In this document: piece by piece, positions 48,801 through 59,000 of the stretch | Numbering within the stretch: position 1 is the first letter of the stretch | Layout of the letters: each line of letters starts with the position of its first letter | Assembly (NCBI RefSeq): GCF_014333525.1 | Contig: NZ_JACSCX010000001.1 | Coordinates: 868,001 to 932,000 of the forward strand | Length of the DNA: 64,000 bases | Direction of reading: 5' to 3' | Origin: Hymenobacter puniceus | GTDB lineage: Bacteria; Bacteroidota; Bacteroidia; Cytophagales; Hymenobacteraceae | Position numbers and translations under genes: made by a program | The notes under the pieces: model-generated | The model's input: the letters and a program-made list of their open reading frames with translations, nothing else | Told to the model about the DNA's origin: nothing | Databases searched by the model: none

Positions 48801-50543
48801 CTATGTATGCCGGCCATAGCGGCCAAGCAGCCGGTGGGTGCGTGCGGGCAAGGCGCGGGCATCGAGCAGCAGCAGCCCATCCAGGGTATTGCTGAAACCG
48901 GGGTCGAGGTTGAAGCCAAGCAGCCGGGCGTTCTGCTTGAGGTACTGCCGCAGTAACACCGGCACACCATTGCCGCCGGGCTCCAGTCCACAAATAAGCT
49001 GTTGCAGGTGTTGCACACCTTCTACGCCGGCCTGAAGCAGTGAGGGGGCAGCGGCATCGTTGTGAAGGGCACGGTAACGAAACTGCTTTCGGGGGCGCAC
49101 GTGCGCTGCCAACTCCGCATCAAAAAAGTGCCGCTGCAGATATTCCACCATCACGGCCTTGGACATCATGGAAAACCGGTTGCTGATGCTGACGGGCCCC
49201 ATCAAATACTGATATTCGGGATGGGTGGCAAGATACTCGGCAATGCCCTTCCAGAGCAGTGCCAACGGCAACGGCTGCCGCTGATACTCGGCGCGCACGA
49301 ATGCCCGGCCCAGCTCCAAGGATTGCCGTAGCACCGGCACAAGCTCCTTCTTCAGTCGGAATAAAGAGTGTAGATAGAAACCCCGCCGGCCATGCTGCCG
49401 CAGGATAGCGCGGCCTAACCCCAGGCGGTAAGCACCTACCACTTGTCTTTTTTCGCGGTCATACAAAAACAAGTGCCGGTAGTAGTCATCATACTGATCC
49501 AGGTCAGTGGGCTGCTGCGTGCCTTCTCCTTCCCCCCGAAACGTTAGCTCCCGCAGCCGCCCTATTTCCTGAAGCACATGGGGCAGCTCGGCCTTCTTTG
49601 CCAAATACACTTCCCAGCGGCCGTGGTGCACCAGGCAGCGGCTGGGGCGCAGGGCAGCAATATCGGCTTCCAGCAGCGCAGGCGGCGTTTCGGCCTGCAC
49701 GGGTGGTGTCGGCAACTGGGGCAGCATTGTCGCCCAGCGCCGTTCGGGGTCGGCCCCTAAGGCATACACCCGAGCCCGCAGATAGGGCAATTGCTCGGCA
49801 ACGGGCAGGCGGCTAAGCTCGGTAGCGGCTACTGGCTGACCGATACGCACCTGAATAGTTTGCCCCCGCTTGTTGAGCAGTTCGGCCGGCAGCCGAACCG
49901 TACGCAGCATAGGATGGAGCAAACCCAATAGGCTGAAGGCAACGCTGTTCTGCCCGCTTAGCCACAGTGGCACCACTGGCACGCGTGCCGCCGCCAGTAG
50001 CCGCCCGGCTGTAGGGTTCCAGGCAGAGTCGTGCGCTGGCCGGAACCATGGAGAGCGGTGTGCCACTTCACCGGCCGGAAACAGCAGCAACGGCACGTCG
50101 TTGTGCAGATGGCGCAACAACTGGCGCACGCCGGGCACATTGCGGCCGGCCGCCTGCCGCTCTGCACTAACCAGCACCAGCTGCCGGGCCAGTTGCGGCA
50201 GCAGCGGCGCCAGTAGCTCGCTGGCTACTGCCCGCAACTCAGGCCGGGCTTGCCCCAACACGTGCAGCAGCACCAACCCATCGAGCAAGCCACACGGATG
50301 ATTAGCAACCGCAACAAAGGCGGTGGCCGGCAGCCGGCGCAGCTCGGCCGAATCATAGCTGACATTGATCTTCAGGTGGCGCAGCAGCTGCTCCACAAAA
50401 TCCAGCCCACTCAAATGGCTGCTATGCGCAAATAGCTCCTGCAGCTTACGCAGTTGCGCCAGCTGCTCCCACACCGGGCGCAGAAACTCGTGCGAGCGGC
50501 GTGCAGGAAGCGGAAAAGAGAAAAACGGGGGCTGCAGTTCCAT
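48801..50543 (-). CDS. Fused PlsC-like and GNAT-type lipid acyltransferase (OlsF-like)
   Basis: The ATG at 50543 gives 580 residues. The N-terminal half (about 60-260) is a PlsC-like O-acyltransferase with VAVANHPCGLLDGLVLL (an HX5D form of the active site) and LLLFPAGEVAH. The C-terminal half (about 300-570) resembles the OlsB/GlsB GNAT-type N-acyltransferases: ELTFRGEGEGTQ, DYYRHLFLYDREKRQVVGAYRLG, FYLHSLFRL, and YLMGPVSISNRFSMMSKAVM. In Bacteroidota these activities make glycine or ornithine lipids (flavolipin type), often from two adjacent genes; here one protein could do both steps. The amino acid head group cannot be told from sequence. Confidence 0.85.
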   Translation of the reverse strand: MELQPPFFSFPLPARRSHEFLRPVWEQLAQLRKLQELFAHSSHLSGLDFVEQLLRHLKINVSYDSAELRRLPATAFVAVANHPCGLLDGLVLLHVLGQARPELRAVASELLAPLLPQLARQLVLVSAERQAAGRNVPGVRQLLRHLHNDVPLLLFPAGEVAHRSPWFRPAHDSAWNPTAGRLLAAARVPVVPLWLSGQNSVAFSLLGLLHPMLRTVRLPAELLNKRGQTIQVRIGQPVAATELSRLPVAEQLPYLRARVYALGADPERRWATMLPQLPTPPVQAETPPALLEADIAALRPSRCLVHHGRWEVYLAKKAELPHVLQEIGRLRELTFRGEGEGTQQPTDLDQYDDYYRHLFLYDREKRQVVGAYRLGLGRAILRQHGRRGFYLHSLFRLKKELVPVLRQSLELGRAFVRAEYQRQPLPLALLWKGIAEYLATHPEYQYLMGPVSISNRFSMMSKAVMVEYLQRHFFDAELAAHVRPRKQFRYRALHNDAAAPSLLQAGVEGVQHLQQLICGLEPGGNGVPVLLRQYLKQNARLLGFNLDPGFSNTLDGLLLLDARALPARTHRLLGRYGRHT

Positions 50544-50654
50544 GACCAACCAAGTAGCGCCTGGCACTCCAGGACATAGCCCCCAAACCTCCGAAACGCA
50601 GATTAGCCGCCCGTTACTCTCGCATTATCAAACTATTAAGCTTGCCAACTAGCC

Positions 50655-50720
50655 GTAAAAAGCAGAGAGCCGCGTTGCAGCGCGGCTCTCCATCTCCTTC
50701 ACATTTTCCACTTACTTCAC
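50655..50720 (-). ncRNA. Candidate short RNA or leader peptide (about 65 nt)
   Basis: A minus-strand TACATTTG box at 50727-50734 precedes a short stretch ending in a perfect 10-bp hairpin (GAGAGCCGCG / CGCGGCTCTC, loop of six) and a U-rich tail (CTTTTTA). Just before the hairpin is AAGGAG followed by ATGGAGAGCCGC, which opens a 14-codon frame through the stem. It could be a short regulatory RNA or a tiny translated leader. Confidence 0.4.
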
Positions 50721-50726
50721 TCACTG

Positions 50727-50734
50727 CAAATGTA
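50727..50734 (-). promoter_or_regulatory. -7 box upstream of the short RNA
   Basis: Minus-strand TACATTTG matches TAnnTTTG. No clear TTTG at -33 is seen. Confidence 0.45.
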
Positions 50735-50832
50735 CGGCAGGAAAGCGGGTGATGTTGGGTTAATCCACAGAATAACGAAATGTTAATATGCTGGCTAACT
50801 CGCTGATGCTCAAAATTTGTCCTGAAAGCAAA

Positions 50833-50862
50833 TACCCCGGCTAACGCCTGTTAGCCGGGGTA
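50833..50862 (-). terminator. Terminator after the nuclease gene
   Basis: A perfect 13-bp stem TACCCCGGCTAAC / GTTAGCCGGGGTA with a four-base loop lies 27 bases after the stop of the minus-strand nuclease gene. The T tract on the minus strand is short and interrupted. Confidence 0.8.
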
Positions 50863-50888
50863 CGAAACATCCAAAACCGGATGGTTAA

Positions 50889-51776
50889 CTAGTTGGTCGG
50901 GCCGGTATCGACGCGGGACTCGATAGTAGCTTGCACGGTGCTGCTCACGGCCGATAACAGGTTGTAGCCGGTAGCCTGCTCGATGGCATCTACCGAGGTG
51001 CGGTATGAGCCCCAGGTGGAAGCCACTGACTGATCGTTGGGGGTGTTGATAGCAATAACGCGGGTGCTGGTGGTTACCCGGCTGGCATCCGACGTGCCAT
51101 TGGGCATCACCACTACCACTTTCCAGCAGCGGTTAGGCACCGTAATCTTGCCGCCGGCAATGGTAGTGGTATAGCCATTGAGGCCGGTACCACCGGTGCC
51201 GTAGCTACCGCAGATGATGTACAGCTCGTTGCCGGCATCCACCAGCGTGCGGCAGTAGTTTTCGAGGCCGGCCCAGGTGCGCTGGTTGTTGTTAGCGGCC
51301 TGCGGCATCATATTGGTCATCAGAAAAGTAGCCGAGTTGTCGGCTACCGAGCCCGTACGGTCGGCGCTGGGGCAGTTGTGGCCACGGTCGAAGCCGGAGC
51401 CGGTGTAGCTGCTGCTGGTAGCTTTGAACCAAGTGCTGGGCAGGCTGTTGTCGGCCGCAAAATTGTCTTGGCGGGGTGTGCTGCCCAGCCAGGCGCTGCT
51501 CAGGTGCCAGCTCACCCAGTTCGGCACTCCCCGGTCGCGGTGATACGACATCGAAAACTGGGGTTTCACGAGCAGGTAGTTCCAGTATTGCGCGGCGTCC
51601 GTAACGGCTCCGCTGGGGTTGCCCATGGCTAAGTGGCTGTCACGCGTGGCAGTGGCATCGGCAGAAGCCTGAACGGCCGTCGGTGCTTGCGGTGAAACTA
51701 ACTCTTCTTTCGAACAGGCGGCAGCCAACGTTAGCAGGGTGCCCCATGTGAGCAAACGAATACCAGTACGCTTCAT
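50889..51776 (-). CDS. Lipoprotein DNA/RNA non-specific endonuclease (NucA/EndA family)
   Basis: The ATG at 51776 gives 295 residues with a lipobox (LAAAC, Cys21), so the enzyme is probably anchored in a membrane facing outward. The nuclease domain (about 65-290) holds NWVSWHLSSAWLG, the catalytic GSGFDRGHNCPSADR (DRGH near residue 130, His as general base), and the metal-ligand Asn region TNMMPQAANNNQRTWAGLE. Such enzymes degrade extracellular DNA and RNA, supplying nucleotides or phosphate. A longer start at 51842 would lose the natural signal peptide. Confidence 0.93.
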   Translation of the reverse strand: MKRTGIRLLTWGTLLTLAAACSKEELVSPQAPTAVQASADATATRDSHLAMGNPSGAVTDAAQYWNYLLVKPQFSMSYHRDRGVPNWVSWHLSSAWLGSTPRQDNFAADNSLPSTWFKATSSSYTGSGFDRGHNCPSADRTGSVADNSATFLMTNMMPQAANNNQRTWAGLENYCRTLVDAGNELYIICGSYGTGGTGLNGYTTTIAGGKITVPNRCWKVVVVMPNGTSDASRVTTSTRVIAINTPNDQSVASTWGSYRTSVDAIEQATGYNLLSAVSSTVQATIESRVDTGPTN

Positions 51777-52027
51777 AAAACAGGGTGTGGAGAAAAGAGA
51801 GGAAGGAAGAGCAGTAGCAGCAGACATCCAGTGAAGGCCCACTGATGATAAAACAAAGGTTATGCTTTGTTCTTCGGCTAATGTTAATGAAACGTTATCA
51901 TTTTACTTATTTTTACAGCTATATATTGAAAAATAATCAAAATTGTGTCAATCTAATAGTGATTGTTTTTTCCTGCGTTCTGGTTTTCTCTATCAATCAA
52001 TCCAGCGCTTACTACCTGGTCGAATAC

Positions 52028-52058
52028 AAAAAAGCCGTCGGCAACGCCGACGGCTTTT
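52028..52058 (-). terminator. Terminator of the repeat-bearing T9SS protein gene
   Basis: A perfect 13-bp stem AAAAGCCGTCGGC / GCCGACGGCTTTT with loop AAC is followed on the minus strand by six T residues, 52 bases after the stop codon. Confidence 0.88.
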
Positions 52059-52109
52059 CCTACCAAATTTTACACACCAATTACTGCTTAAAAGAACTGT
52101 CGATAGTCG

Positions 52110-54290
52110 CTATTGCCCTGTTACTACCAGCCGCTCACTGCCTAGAGTACGGCCCTCAGTGTCTGTCACGACGACATAGTAGAGGCCAGCAGGCAGGTTG
52201 TCGCCTTGTAGCATGAGCTTGCCAGCTGGCACCTGGCGCATCAGCACGCCACGCATGTCGTAGATTGTGAAGGTGGCAGCGTTGGTGTCGCTGCTGTTGG
52301 CAAAACTCACCCGCACCGTGCTGGATTGTGTGGCTGGATTAGGGTACAAAGAAATAGCGGCTTGCTTGGCCTTTTTCCAGGACACAGCTACCACCGGCGA
52401 ATATTCCGGCGTGCCGTCTATGTCCACTTGGCGCAGGCGGTAGTAAAGCGTTGGCGCTTGCGTGGCTGCCGCCGTTTCGTCGCGGAAAGTATAGCTGCGG
52501 CCATTGCTGGTGCCGCTGCCTGCCACACGTCCAACTGAGGTAAACCCAGTGCTTGGGGTTAGGGCCCGCTCTATCTCGAAATATTGGTTGTTGCGCTCTG
52601 AGGCAGTCCGCCACGCCACCAGTACGGCCGGGCCCGAAGCCTGCGCCGTGAAGGCCACCAACTCTACCGGCAGCGGCCCCGCAGCCGTAATAGTAGCTGG
52701 GAAGCCCGACATCTTGTCTTCTGCAAATACCTGGTACACCAAGGTGCGGGCTAGTACCGCTGCTGTGGAGGCTACTTCCACTTCCACGCGGGCAAAATCC
52801 TGCGTGGTATTGAAATACACTTCTACCTGGCCGTTAGGCAACAACGCCTGAGAAAGCAGTGTACTGCCACTGGCCGTTTCAAGTAGCTGGCCGGCAGCAT
52901 TGTAGGTCCGCAGCGTAATGTTGTTGAGTGCCTCGGTGTTGAGCAGCCCCGTGCCCTGCCGGATAACAGCGCCGGCTGCGTTGCCAGCCTGCCCGGCTCC
53001 ATTGAGGTTGACTTGCAATGCCGTACGCGAAAGGACACCTGCCAACCCCGTGCGAATAACAGCGAAATTGTTCAGGTTGGCGTCGGCCGCCCGCTCCCCG
53101 TTCACAATAGAAGTGGTGTCGTTGAGGTCTACCAGCACCACCCCATCGCGGCGGCCCTGAAACTGCCCGCTGCCACTGGCAAAGTCTGACCGCACAGGAT
53201 CCTGGTCGCGGAAGGCAGAAGGCTCAATTCCAAAACCGTAATACACATTCAGGTTATCGAGGGCGCCGAGCAGGCTGCTGCGGGTGAGCTGCACCTCATC
53301 GAATGCCCGGTTAGTGGGAAAACTCACCTGGTAGTTGCCGTCGGGCAAGACCGTTACCTGCAGCAAATCCAGGCCCGTAACGGTTTCCTGCGGCTCTCCA
53401 TTCAGGAAGGTAGTAACCCGCAGGCTGCCCAGTGCCTGCAGGTCAGCCAAGCCCTGGCGGCCGACCACAAATCCGGCGTAGAAACCCCGGGGTGCGGCGT
53501 TTTCCAGCTTCACACGCAACGTATTGGGGCAGCTGACACTTGCCACGGTATTGAAAGTAGCAAAGTTAGCCAGGTCATTATCAGCGGCCCGCTCCGGGTT
53601 GGCTACGTTGGAATTGACGCACACCGTCACCCCATTGTCTACTACCTGGGTGCTGTAGGCGGTACCAGAGGCCGGATTGGGAAAGCGCGAAACTACGCCC
53701 CGAGCCGTTTCCACAACATTGGCATCTATGCCGTACGCATAATACACGTTCACCCTATAAGCCACGCCGAGCAATGCGCCCACTTCAATTTCCACCTGGT
53801 TGAACGGCTCCTTGGCAATAAATTCTATCCGGCCAGGCGTAGTGGTACCCAGAATGGCCCCAGCCAGCGACGTGACATCTTTCGACTCTTTAGGGGTAAC
53901 TGTATTGCCCACTTTCAGATATGTCCGGATACGGATTGTGCCAACAGCCGAGACGCCGGTACTGCTCCCGATAACCAGGCCAGCCCGGTAGTTACGCGGC
54001 ACTACGCCATTCAGACCCAACCGCAACGACACCGGAAACAGGCTGCCTGCCGCAGTTGGCGGCCGCATTGTGGCAAAATTGCCGTTCAGGTCGGTGTCAG
54101 CCGCCGACTCACTGTTATCTACGTCGCCGCTGCACACCGTAGCAACCGGAAATACGGTAATGCAGGTGCGTAACGCCTCAGCTTCCCCCGTGGTGGAATA
54201 ATACGCCGGGCCGGCAGCCCAACCAACCGAAATGGTGGTTAGCCAGCCGATGGCTAATGCAATGACTCGAAAGTAGATATGGCGTGCCAT
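52110..54290 (-). CDS. Secreted protein with three internal repeats and T9SS sorting domain
   Basis: This 726-residue protein has a signal peptide (MARHIYFRVIALAIGWLTTI..., cut near GWAA). It contains three related blocks of roughly 140-180 residues, each opened by a marker word: SESAADTDLNGNFATMRPP, PERAADNDLANFATFNTVA and GERAADANLNNFAVIRTGL. Each block continues with a DxxxxLRVTTFLNG-like strand set and a VYYAYGI or VYYGFGI strand. Next is a segment typical of T9SS cargo (VELVAFTAQASGPAVLVAWR, then TASERNNQYFEIERA). The end (ISLYPNPATQSS..., GSERLVVTGQ) is a type A sorting domain. Function is unknown, probably surface binding. Confidence 0.88.
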   Translation of the reverse strand: MARHIYFRVIALAIGWLTTISVGWAAGPAYYSTTGEAEALRTCITVFPVATVCSGDVDNSESAADTDLNGNFATMRPPTAAGSLFPVSLRLGLNGVVPRNYRAGLVIGSSTGVSAVGTIRIRTYLKVGNTVTPKESKDVTSLAGAILGTTTPGRIEFIAKEPFNQVEIEVGALLGVAYRVNVYYAYGIDANVVETARGVVSRFPNPASGTAYSTQVVDNGVTVCVNSNVANPERAADNDLANFATFNTVASVSCPNTLRVKLENAAPRGFYAGFVVGRQGLADLQALGSLRVTTFLNGEPQETVTGLDLLQVTVLPDGNYQVSFPTNRAFDEVQLTRSSLLGALDNLNVYYGFGIEPSAFRDQDPVRSDFASGSGQFQGRRDGVVLVDLNDTTSIVNGERAADANLNNFAVIRTGLAGVLSRTALQVNLNGAGQAGNAAGAVIRQGTGLLNTEALNNITLRTYNAAGQLLETASGSTLLSQALLPNGQVEVYFNTTQDFARVEVEVASTAAVLARTLVYQVFAEDKMSGFPATITAAGPLPVELVAFTAQASGPAVLVAWRTASERNNQYFEIERALTPSTGFTSVGRVAGSGTSNGRSYTFRDETAAATQAPTLYYRLRQVDIDGTPEYSPVVAVSWKKAKQAAISLYPNPATQSSTVRVSFANSSDTNAATFTIYDMRGVLMRQVPAGKLMLQGDNLPAGLYYVVVTDTEGRTLGSERLVVTGQ

Positions 54291-54648
54291 GGTAGTAGGT
54301 CAGGTGCAGACAGAGCGAAATGCCCTGTCCAGTTTGCCTTGCTACAATCCAATTGCCACACTATACTGATACTTTATTATAACTGACAATCAGCAAGTTA
54401 AATAAATTAGTTTTTTTATATATTATCCCATTAATAGATTCCAATTCCCAATTAGGGAATAAATGGTAAAGCCCGTTTTTCCCTGCTATACTCGCACCTT
54501 ACCTGCTCTTTTTCATCTCCGCCCTAGCTATCGAAAACACACAACCATTTCACAGAACTACATCTGGCCTACGCACTATGCTGCGCGAGCTAGTGTAAGC
54601 TGTGTCCTGATTGGCTTCGCTACAGTCGGTTAAGCATTTCTGCTATAC
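54291..54648. other. Divergent promoter region
   Basis: This 358-base gap lies between the secreted protein and the NtrC-like regulator genes, which point away from each other. It is AT-rich around 54350-54450. I see no ORF, hairpin or exact -7 box, and no clear sigma-54 site (TGGCAC-N5-TTGC). Confidence 0.5.
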
Positions 54649-56013
54649 ATGCCTGCTTCCTCCACCATCCATATTTTCATTGTCGAAGACAACGCCTGGT
54701 ACGGCGAACTGCTTGAATATAAACTGGGTCAAAACCCGGATTACCAGATTCAGCGCTTTGTTACGGCTCAGGCCTGCCTCGACCATCTGGGCGAAAAGCC
54801 AGATCTGATTACGCTCGACTACAACCTGCCCGACGGGAAAGGCGACGATGTGCTGCGCCAAATCAAGGAGCGACTGCCAGAGGTGGCCGTTATCATTATT
54901 TCCGGGCAGGAAGACGTTCGCACTGCCATCGGCCTGCTTCGGCAGGGAGCTTACGACTACTTGGTGAAAGACGAGGAAACAGCCGACCGGCTGTGGAATT
55001 CCGTTGGCAACGTACGCAAACAGATTCAGTTGCGCCGCGAAAACGAACGGCTGCGTGAGCAAATCGGCATTAAGTACGATCCGACCCGTGCCATATTGGG
55101 AAGCAGTCCTCAAATGCGCCAGTTGAATACGCTAATCGACAAAGCAGCCCGCACCAATATTACTGTTTCGGTAAGCGGTGAAACCGGCACTGGTAAAGAA
55201 TTGGTAGCCAAGGCCATTCACTACCTATCGCCGCGGCGCGAGCATGCGTTTGTAGCCGTCAACCTAGCAGCTATTCCGCGCGAGTTATTGGAAAGTGAGT
55301 TGTTCGGGCATGAGAAAGGCGCCTTTACGGGGGCCGTCAGTCGCCGCATCGGCCGTTTCGAGGAAGCCAACCGTGGCACGTTGTTCCTGGACGAAATAGC
55401 AGAGATGCCGCTCGAACTACAAGCCAAGTTGCTGCGGGTGCTGCAGGAGCGCGAAGTATCCCGGGTGGGAGGTGGTGCGCCCATTGCGTTTGATGCCCGC
55501 CTGATGGTGGCCACCCACCGCGACCTGGCGACCGAAGTGCAGCAGGGCAACTTCCGCGAAGACCTCTATTACCGGCTGCTGGGGCTTCCCATTCTGCTGC
55601 CTCCCCTGCGCGAGCGGGGCCAGGACGTGCTGCTGCTGGCGGATTCTTTTCTGAATGAGTTTTGCCAGCAAAATAAAATGGCCTCCTGCCGGCTGTCGGA
55701 GGAAGCCCGCAACCTGCTGCTGCGCTACCCGTTTCCGGGCAACGTGCGCGAATTGAAGGCAGTGGTGGAACTGGCGGCCGTGCTGGCCGAGCACGAGGTG
55801 ATTCAGCCTCAGGACCTGTCGTTGCGGGCCCAAAACGGAGCCAGCAGCGGCTTATCGTCGGCCAACGAATCATTGCGGACGCAGGTGGCCACCATTGTGC
55901 AGCGTTACCTGGATGCCCACCAAGGCAATATTCTGCAGGTGGCCGCCAAACTGCAAATCGGGAAGTCTACCATTTATCGTATGGCTCAAAACAACGAGGT
56001 GCGGTTGCGGTAG
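54649..56013 (+). CDS. Sigma-54-dependent response regulator (NtrC family)
   Basis: This 454-residue regulator has three domains. The receiver (5-120) carries Asp57 in LITLDYNLPDG. The AAA+ domain (about 145-385) has Walker A GETGTGKE (177-184), the sigma-54 contact loop GAFTGA (224-229), Walker B GTLFLDEIAEM and the arginine-finger region RFREDLYYRL-like NFREDLYYRL. A Fis-type helix-turn-helix closes the protein (GNILQVAAKLQIGKSTIYRM). It should activate sigma-54 promoters when phosphorylated. The hybrid kinase gene starts 58 bases downstream and is the likely partner. Confidence 0.95.
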   Translation: MPASSTIHIFIVEDNAWYGELLEYKLGQNPDYQIQRFVTAQACLDHLGEKPDLITLDYNLPDGKGDDVLRQIKERLPEVAVIIISGQEDVRTAIGLLRQGAYDYLVKDEETADRLWNSVGNVRKQIQLRRENERLREQIGIKYDPTRAILGSSPQMRQLNTLIDKAARTNITVSVSGETGTGKELVAKAIHYLSPRREHAFVAVNLAAIPRELLESELFGHEKGAFTGAVSRRIGRFEEANRGTLFLDEIAEMPLELQAKLLRVLQEREVSRVGGGAPIAFDARLMVATHRDLATEVQQGNFREDLYYRLLGLPILLPPLRERGQDVLLLADSFLNEFCQQNKMASCRLSEEARNLLLRYPFPGNVRELKAVVELAAVLAEHEVIQPQDLSLRAQNGASSGLSSANESLRTQVATIVQRYLDAHQGNILQVAAKLQIGKSTIYRMAQNNEVRLR

Positions 56014-56071
56014 TACCTAGCCGAGCAAATGCGCTTGCACCCCGCTGTGCTTCATTTTGCAGGCGTGTACC

Positions 56072-59000
56072 ATGACATCAGGTTCCATATCCATCCGCCA
56101 GTTGCAGCGTCGGCTGCAACTCACGCAACGCGCGCTGCAAACCCAGCAGCTGGAAATGCATCAGCTGCGCGAGGAACTGGCCAGGCAGAACACGGCCGCT
56201 GCCAACCAGGTAGCGGCCCTGCTTCAGACCATGAATACGGGCCTGCTGGTAGCCGACCGCAACCGCCGCATCACGCTGCTCAACCAGAACTACTGCGACT
56301 TACTGGAACTGCCACACCCGGCCACCCACTACCTGGGCTACTCAATGGAGGACCTGTGGACCGTGGCCGGGCAACGAGTGCTTAACGCCGGACCACTGGT
56401 AGCCGACACGATAGCCGCCATGCGCGGCCACGAGCGCAGCACCTTGCTGATGGAGCTGAAAAACGGCCGCATTCTACAGCAGGAATATCTGCCGGTAGTG
56501 AGTGCCGGCGCCACGCAGCTGTATTTGCTGAGCTACGAAGATGTGACGCAACAGCAGCAAGTGCAGAAGCGCGTGCGGGAACTGTCGCGCCTGGCCGAGC
56601 AAAGCCCCTCTCCCATCATCTGCTTCGGCCTGAATGGGGAGGCACTGTACGCTAACTCCGCCGCCGGCCACGTGTTGCTGGCGCTCAACCAGCCAGAGTG
56701 GCAGCAGGACCAAAGATTCCTGCAACACCAGATAACGGAGTCGCTGCAGGAAGGCACCACCCGCGTGATAGAGCGCCGTCTCGACAGCCGCTTCTATCAC
56801 TGGACCATTGTGCCGCTGCCAGCCGAGCAGGCGGCCAATGTTTACCTGACGGACATCACTGCCCGCCGGCAGGCGGAGTCAGAATTGCGCCATAGCCAGC
56901 TGTTCACGGCCCGCATCAACGACACCATCCCGGCGATTGTGTATCTGTATGATATCCAGTCTCACAAAATAGTGTATCTCAACCGGCAGATAGAGCACAT
57001 GCTGGGCTACACGGAGCAGGATATTCAGTCGTTTGGGCCCAATCTGCTACAGCAACTCTTCGATCAGCGAAGCCTGCAGAATGCCAGCCAAAAGAAAGGC
57101 ACCATCACCAACCTAACCGACCAGCAACTCAGCACCGGCGAGTACCGCGTCCGGCACCGCGACGGTAGCTGGCGCTGGATCTGGATGCGCAGCCGGGTTT
57201 TTCTGCGCGACGCCCAAGGCCGCGTGCAACAAGTGCTGGGTAGTGCCGAAGATATTACCGAGCGCAAAACCACGGAACAGGCCCTGCACCAAAGCCAGCT
57301 GCTGATGGAGCGTGTAGCGTACACTGCCCCCAACCTGATTTACATCTACGACCTGCAGGAAAGCCGCAACATCTACTGCAACCGCGCAGCCGAGCATATT
57401 CTGGGCTACACCGGAGACGAAATTCAGGCGCTGGGCAGCCAGGTACTGCAGCATCTGATGCCCCCGTCGCAGCTGAAGCTGGTACAGGAGCACTACGCCC
57501 AAGTGGCACAGCTGGCCGATGGCCAGATGCTCACGCTGGAGTATTACCTCCACCACCGCAATGGCTCTATCCGCTGGATGCGCGTGACGGATACACCTTT
57601 TGAGCGCAACGCTGAAGGAAAAGTACTGCAGCTGGTGGGCATTGGGGAAGACATTACGCGCTGGAAAGTGGCCGACGAGCAGCGCCGTACCGCCAACCGC
57701 CGCCTGGCCGAGCAAAACCGGCTGTTTCGGCAGGTGATTGACACTGCCCCACACCTTATCTACCTCAAAGACCGGCTGGGCAACTATCTGCTGGCCAACC
57801 AGGCAGTGGCTGACCTCTACGGCATGACGCCGCAGCAGATTGTAGGCGCGCAGCCCGAAAATCTGCCCAATATGCCAGCCGACGGCCAGCGCTACCGCCA
57901 GCAGGACGAAGAGCTGTTGCGCACCGGCCAGGATATAGTGCTAGAGGAAAGCTTTACCAAGTCCGATGGGGAGGTGCTGTGGTTCTACAGCATCAAGCGC
58001 CCCTTCGTGCTGGCCGATGGCAGCATGCAGGTGTTGGGCATCGATACCAACATTACCGAGCTTAAGCGCACACAGCTGGATTTGCACGCTGCCAAAGAAG
58101 CCGCCGAGCAAAACGCACAAGCCAAGCAGGACTTTCTGGCCAACATGAGCCACGAAATCCGGACACCGCTGAACGGCATTCTGGGTATTGCCGGGCTGCT
58201 GGCCAAAACGCCCCTCGACGACCAGCAAAGCCAGTTTCTGCGCCACATCCGCTACTCGGCTGACCACTTGCTGGTCGTCATCAACGATGTGCTGGCCATG
58301 GCGGAACTGGGAGCCGGCAAGATCCGGCCCGAGAGAATTGCCTTTGACGTGCGCGACGTAATGACGACCAGCCAGGAGCTGCTACTGCCACGGGCCCAGG
58401 AAAAGGGCATCACGCTGGAACTGGCCCTGCCGCCGGCCTCAGTGCCTACCACCGTCCTCGGCGACCCTCACCGCCTGCGCCAAGTGCTGCTCAACCTGAT
58501 TTCCAACGCCGTTAAGTTCACGGCGCACGGGCAGGTGCTGGTGTCGTGTCAGCCACTGAGCCTGACGCCGGAACAGACTACGCTGCAGTTTCAGGTAGCA
58601 GATACGGGCACAGGTATTCCGGCGCATCAGCTGCAGCAAATGTTCGAGCCCTTCATGCAGGCCTCGTCCAGCACGGCCCGCGAATACGGCGGCTCCGGGC
58701 TGGGACTGAGTATTTCGCGAGGCCTGGTAGAACTTATGGGCGGCACGCTCAGCGCCGAAAGCCGCTTGCACGAAGGCAGCACTTTTTCCTTTACGCTCAC
58801 CTTTAGCTGCGCACCGGCAATAGCTAAAGGTAAGCCTCTGCCGGCTCCTAACTATCGGCGGCTGGGTGCCCGCCGGGTGTTGCTGGCCGAAGACAACGCC
58901 ATCAATCAGTTTCTGGTGGAAGCCCTGCTGGGCGCCTGGGGCTGGACGGTAGATACGGCCGGCACCGGGCCCGAGGCACTCCTGCTTTTCAACCAGCACC

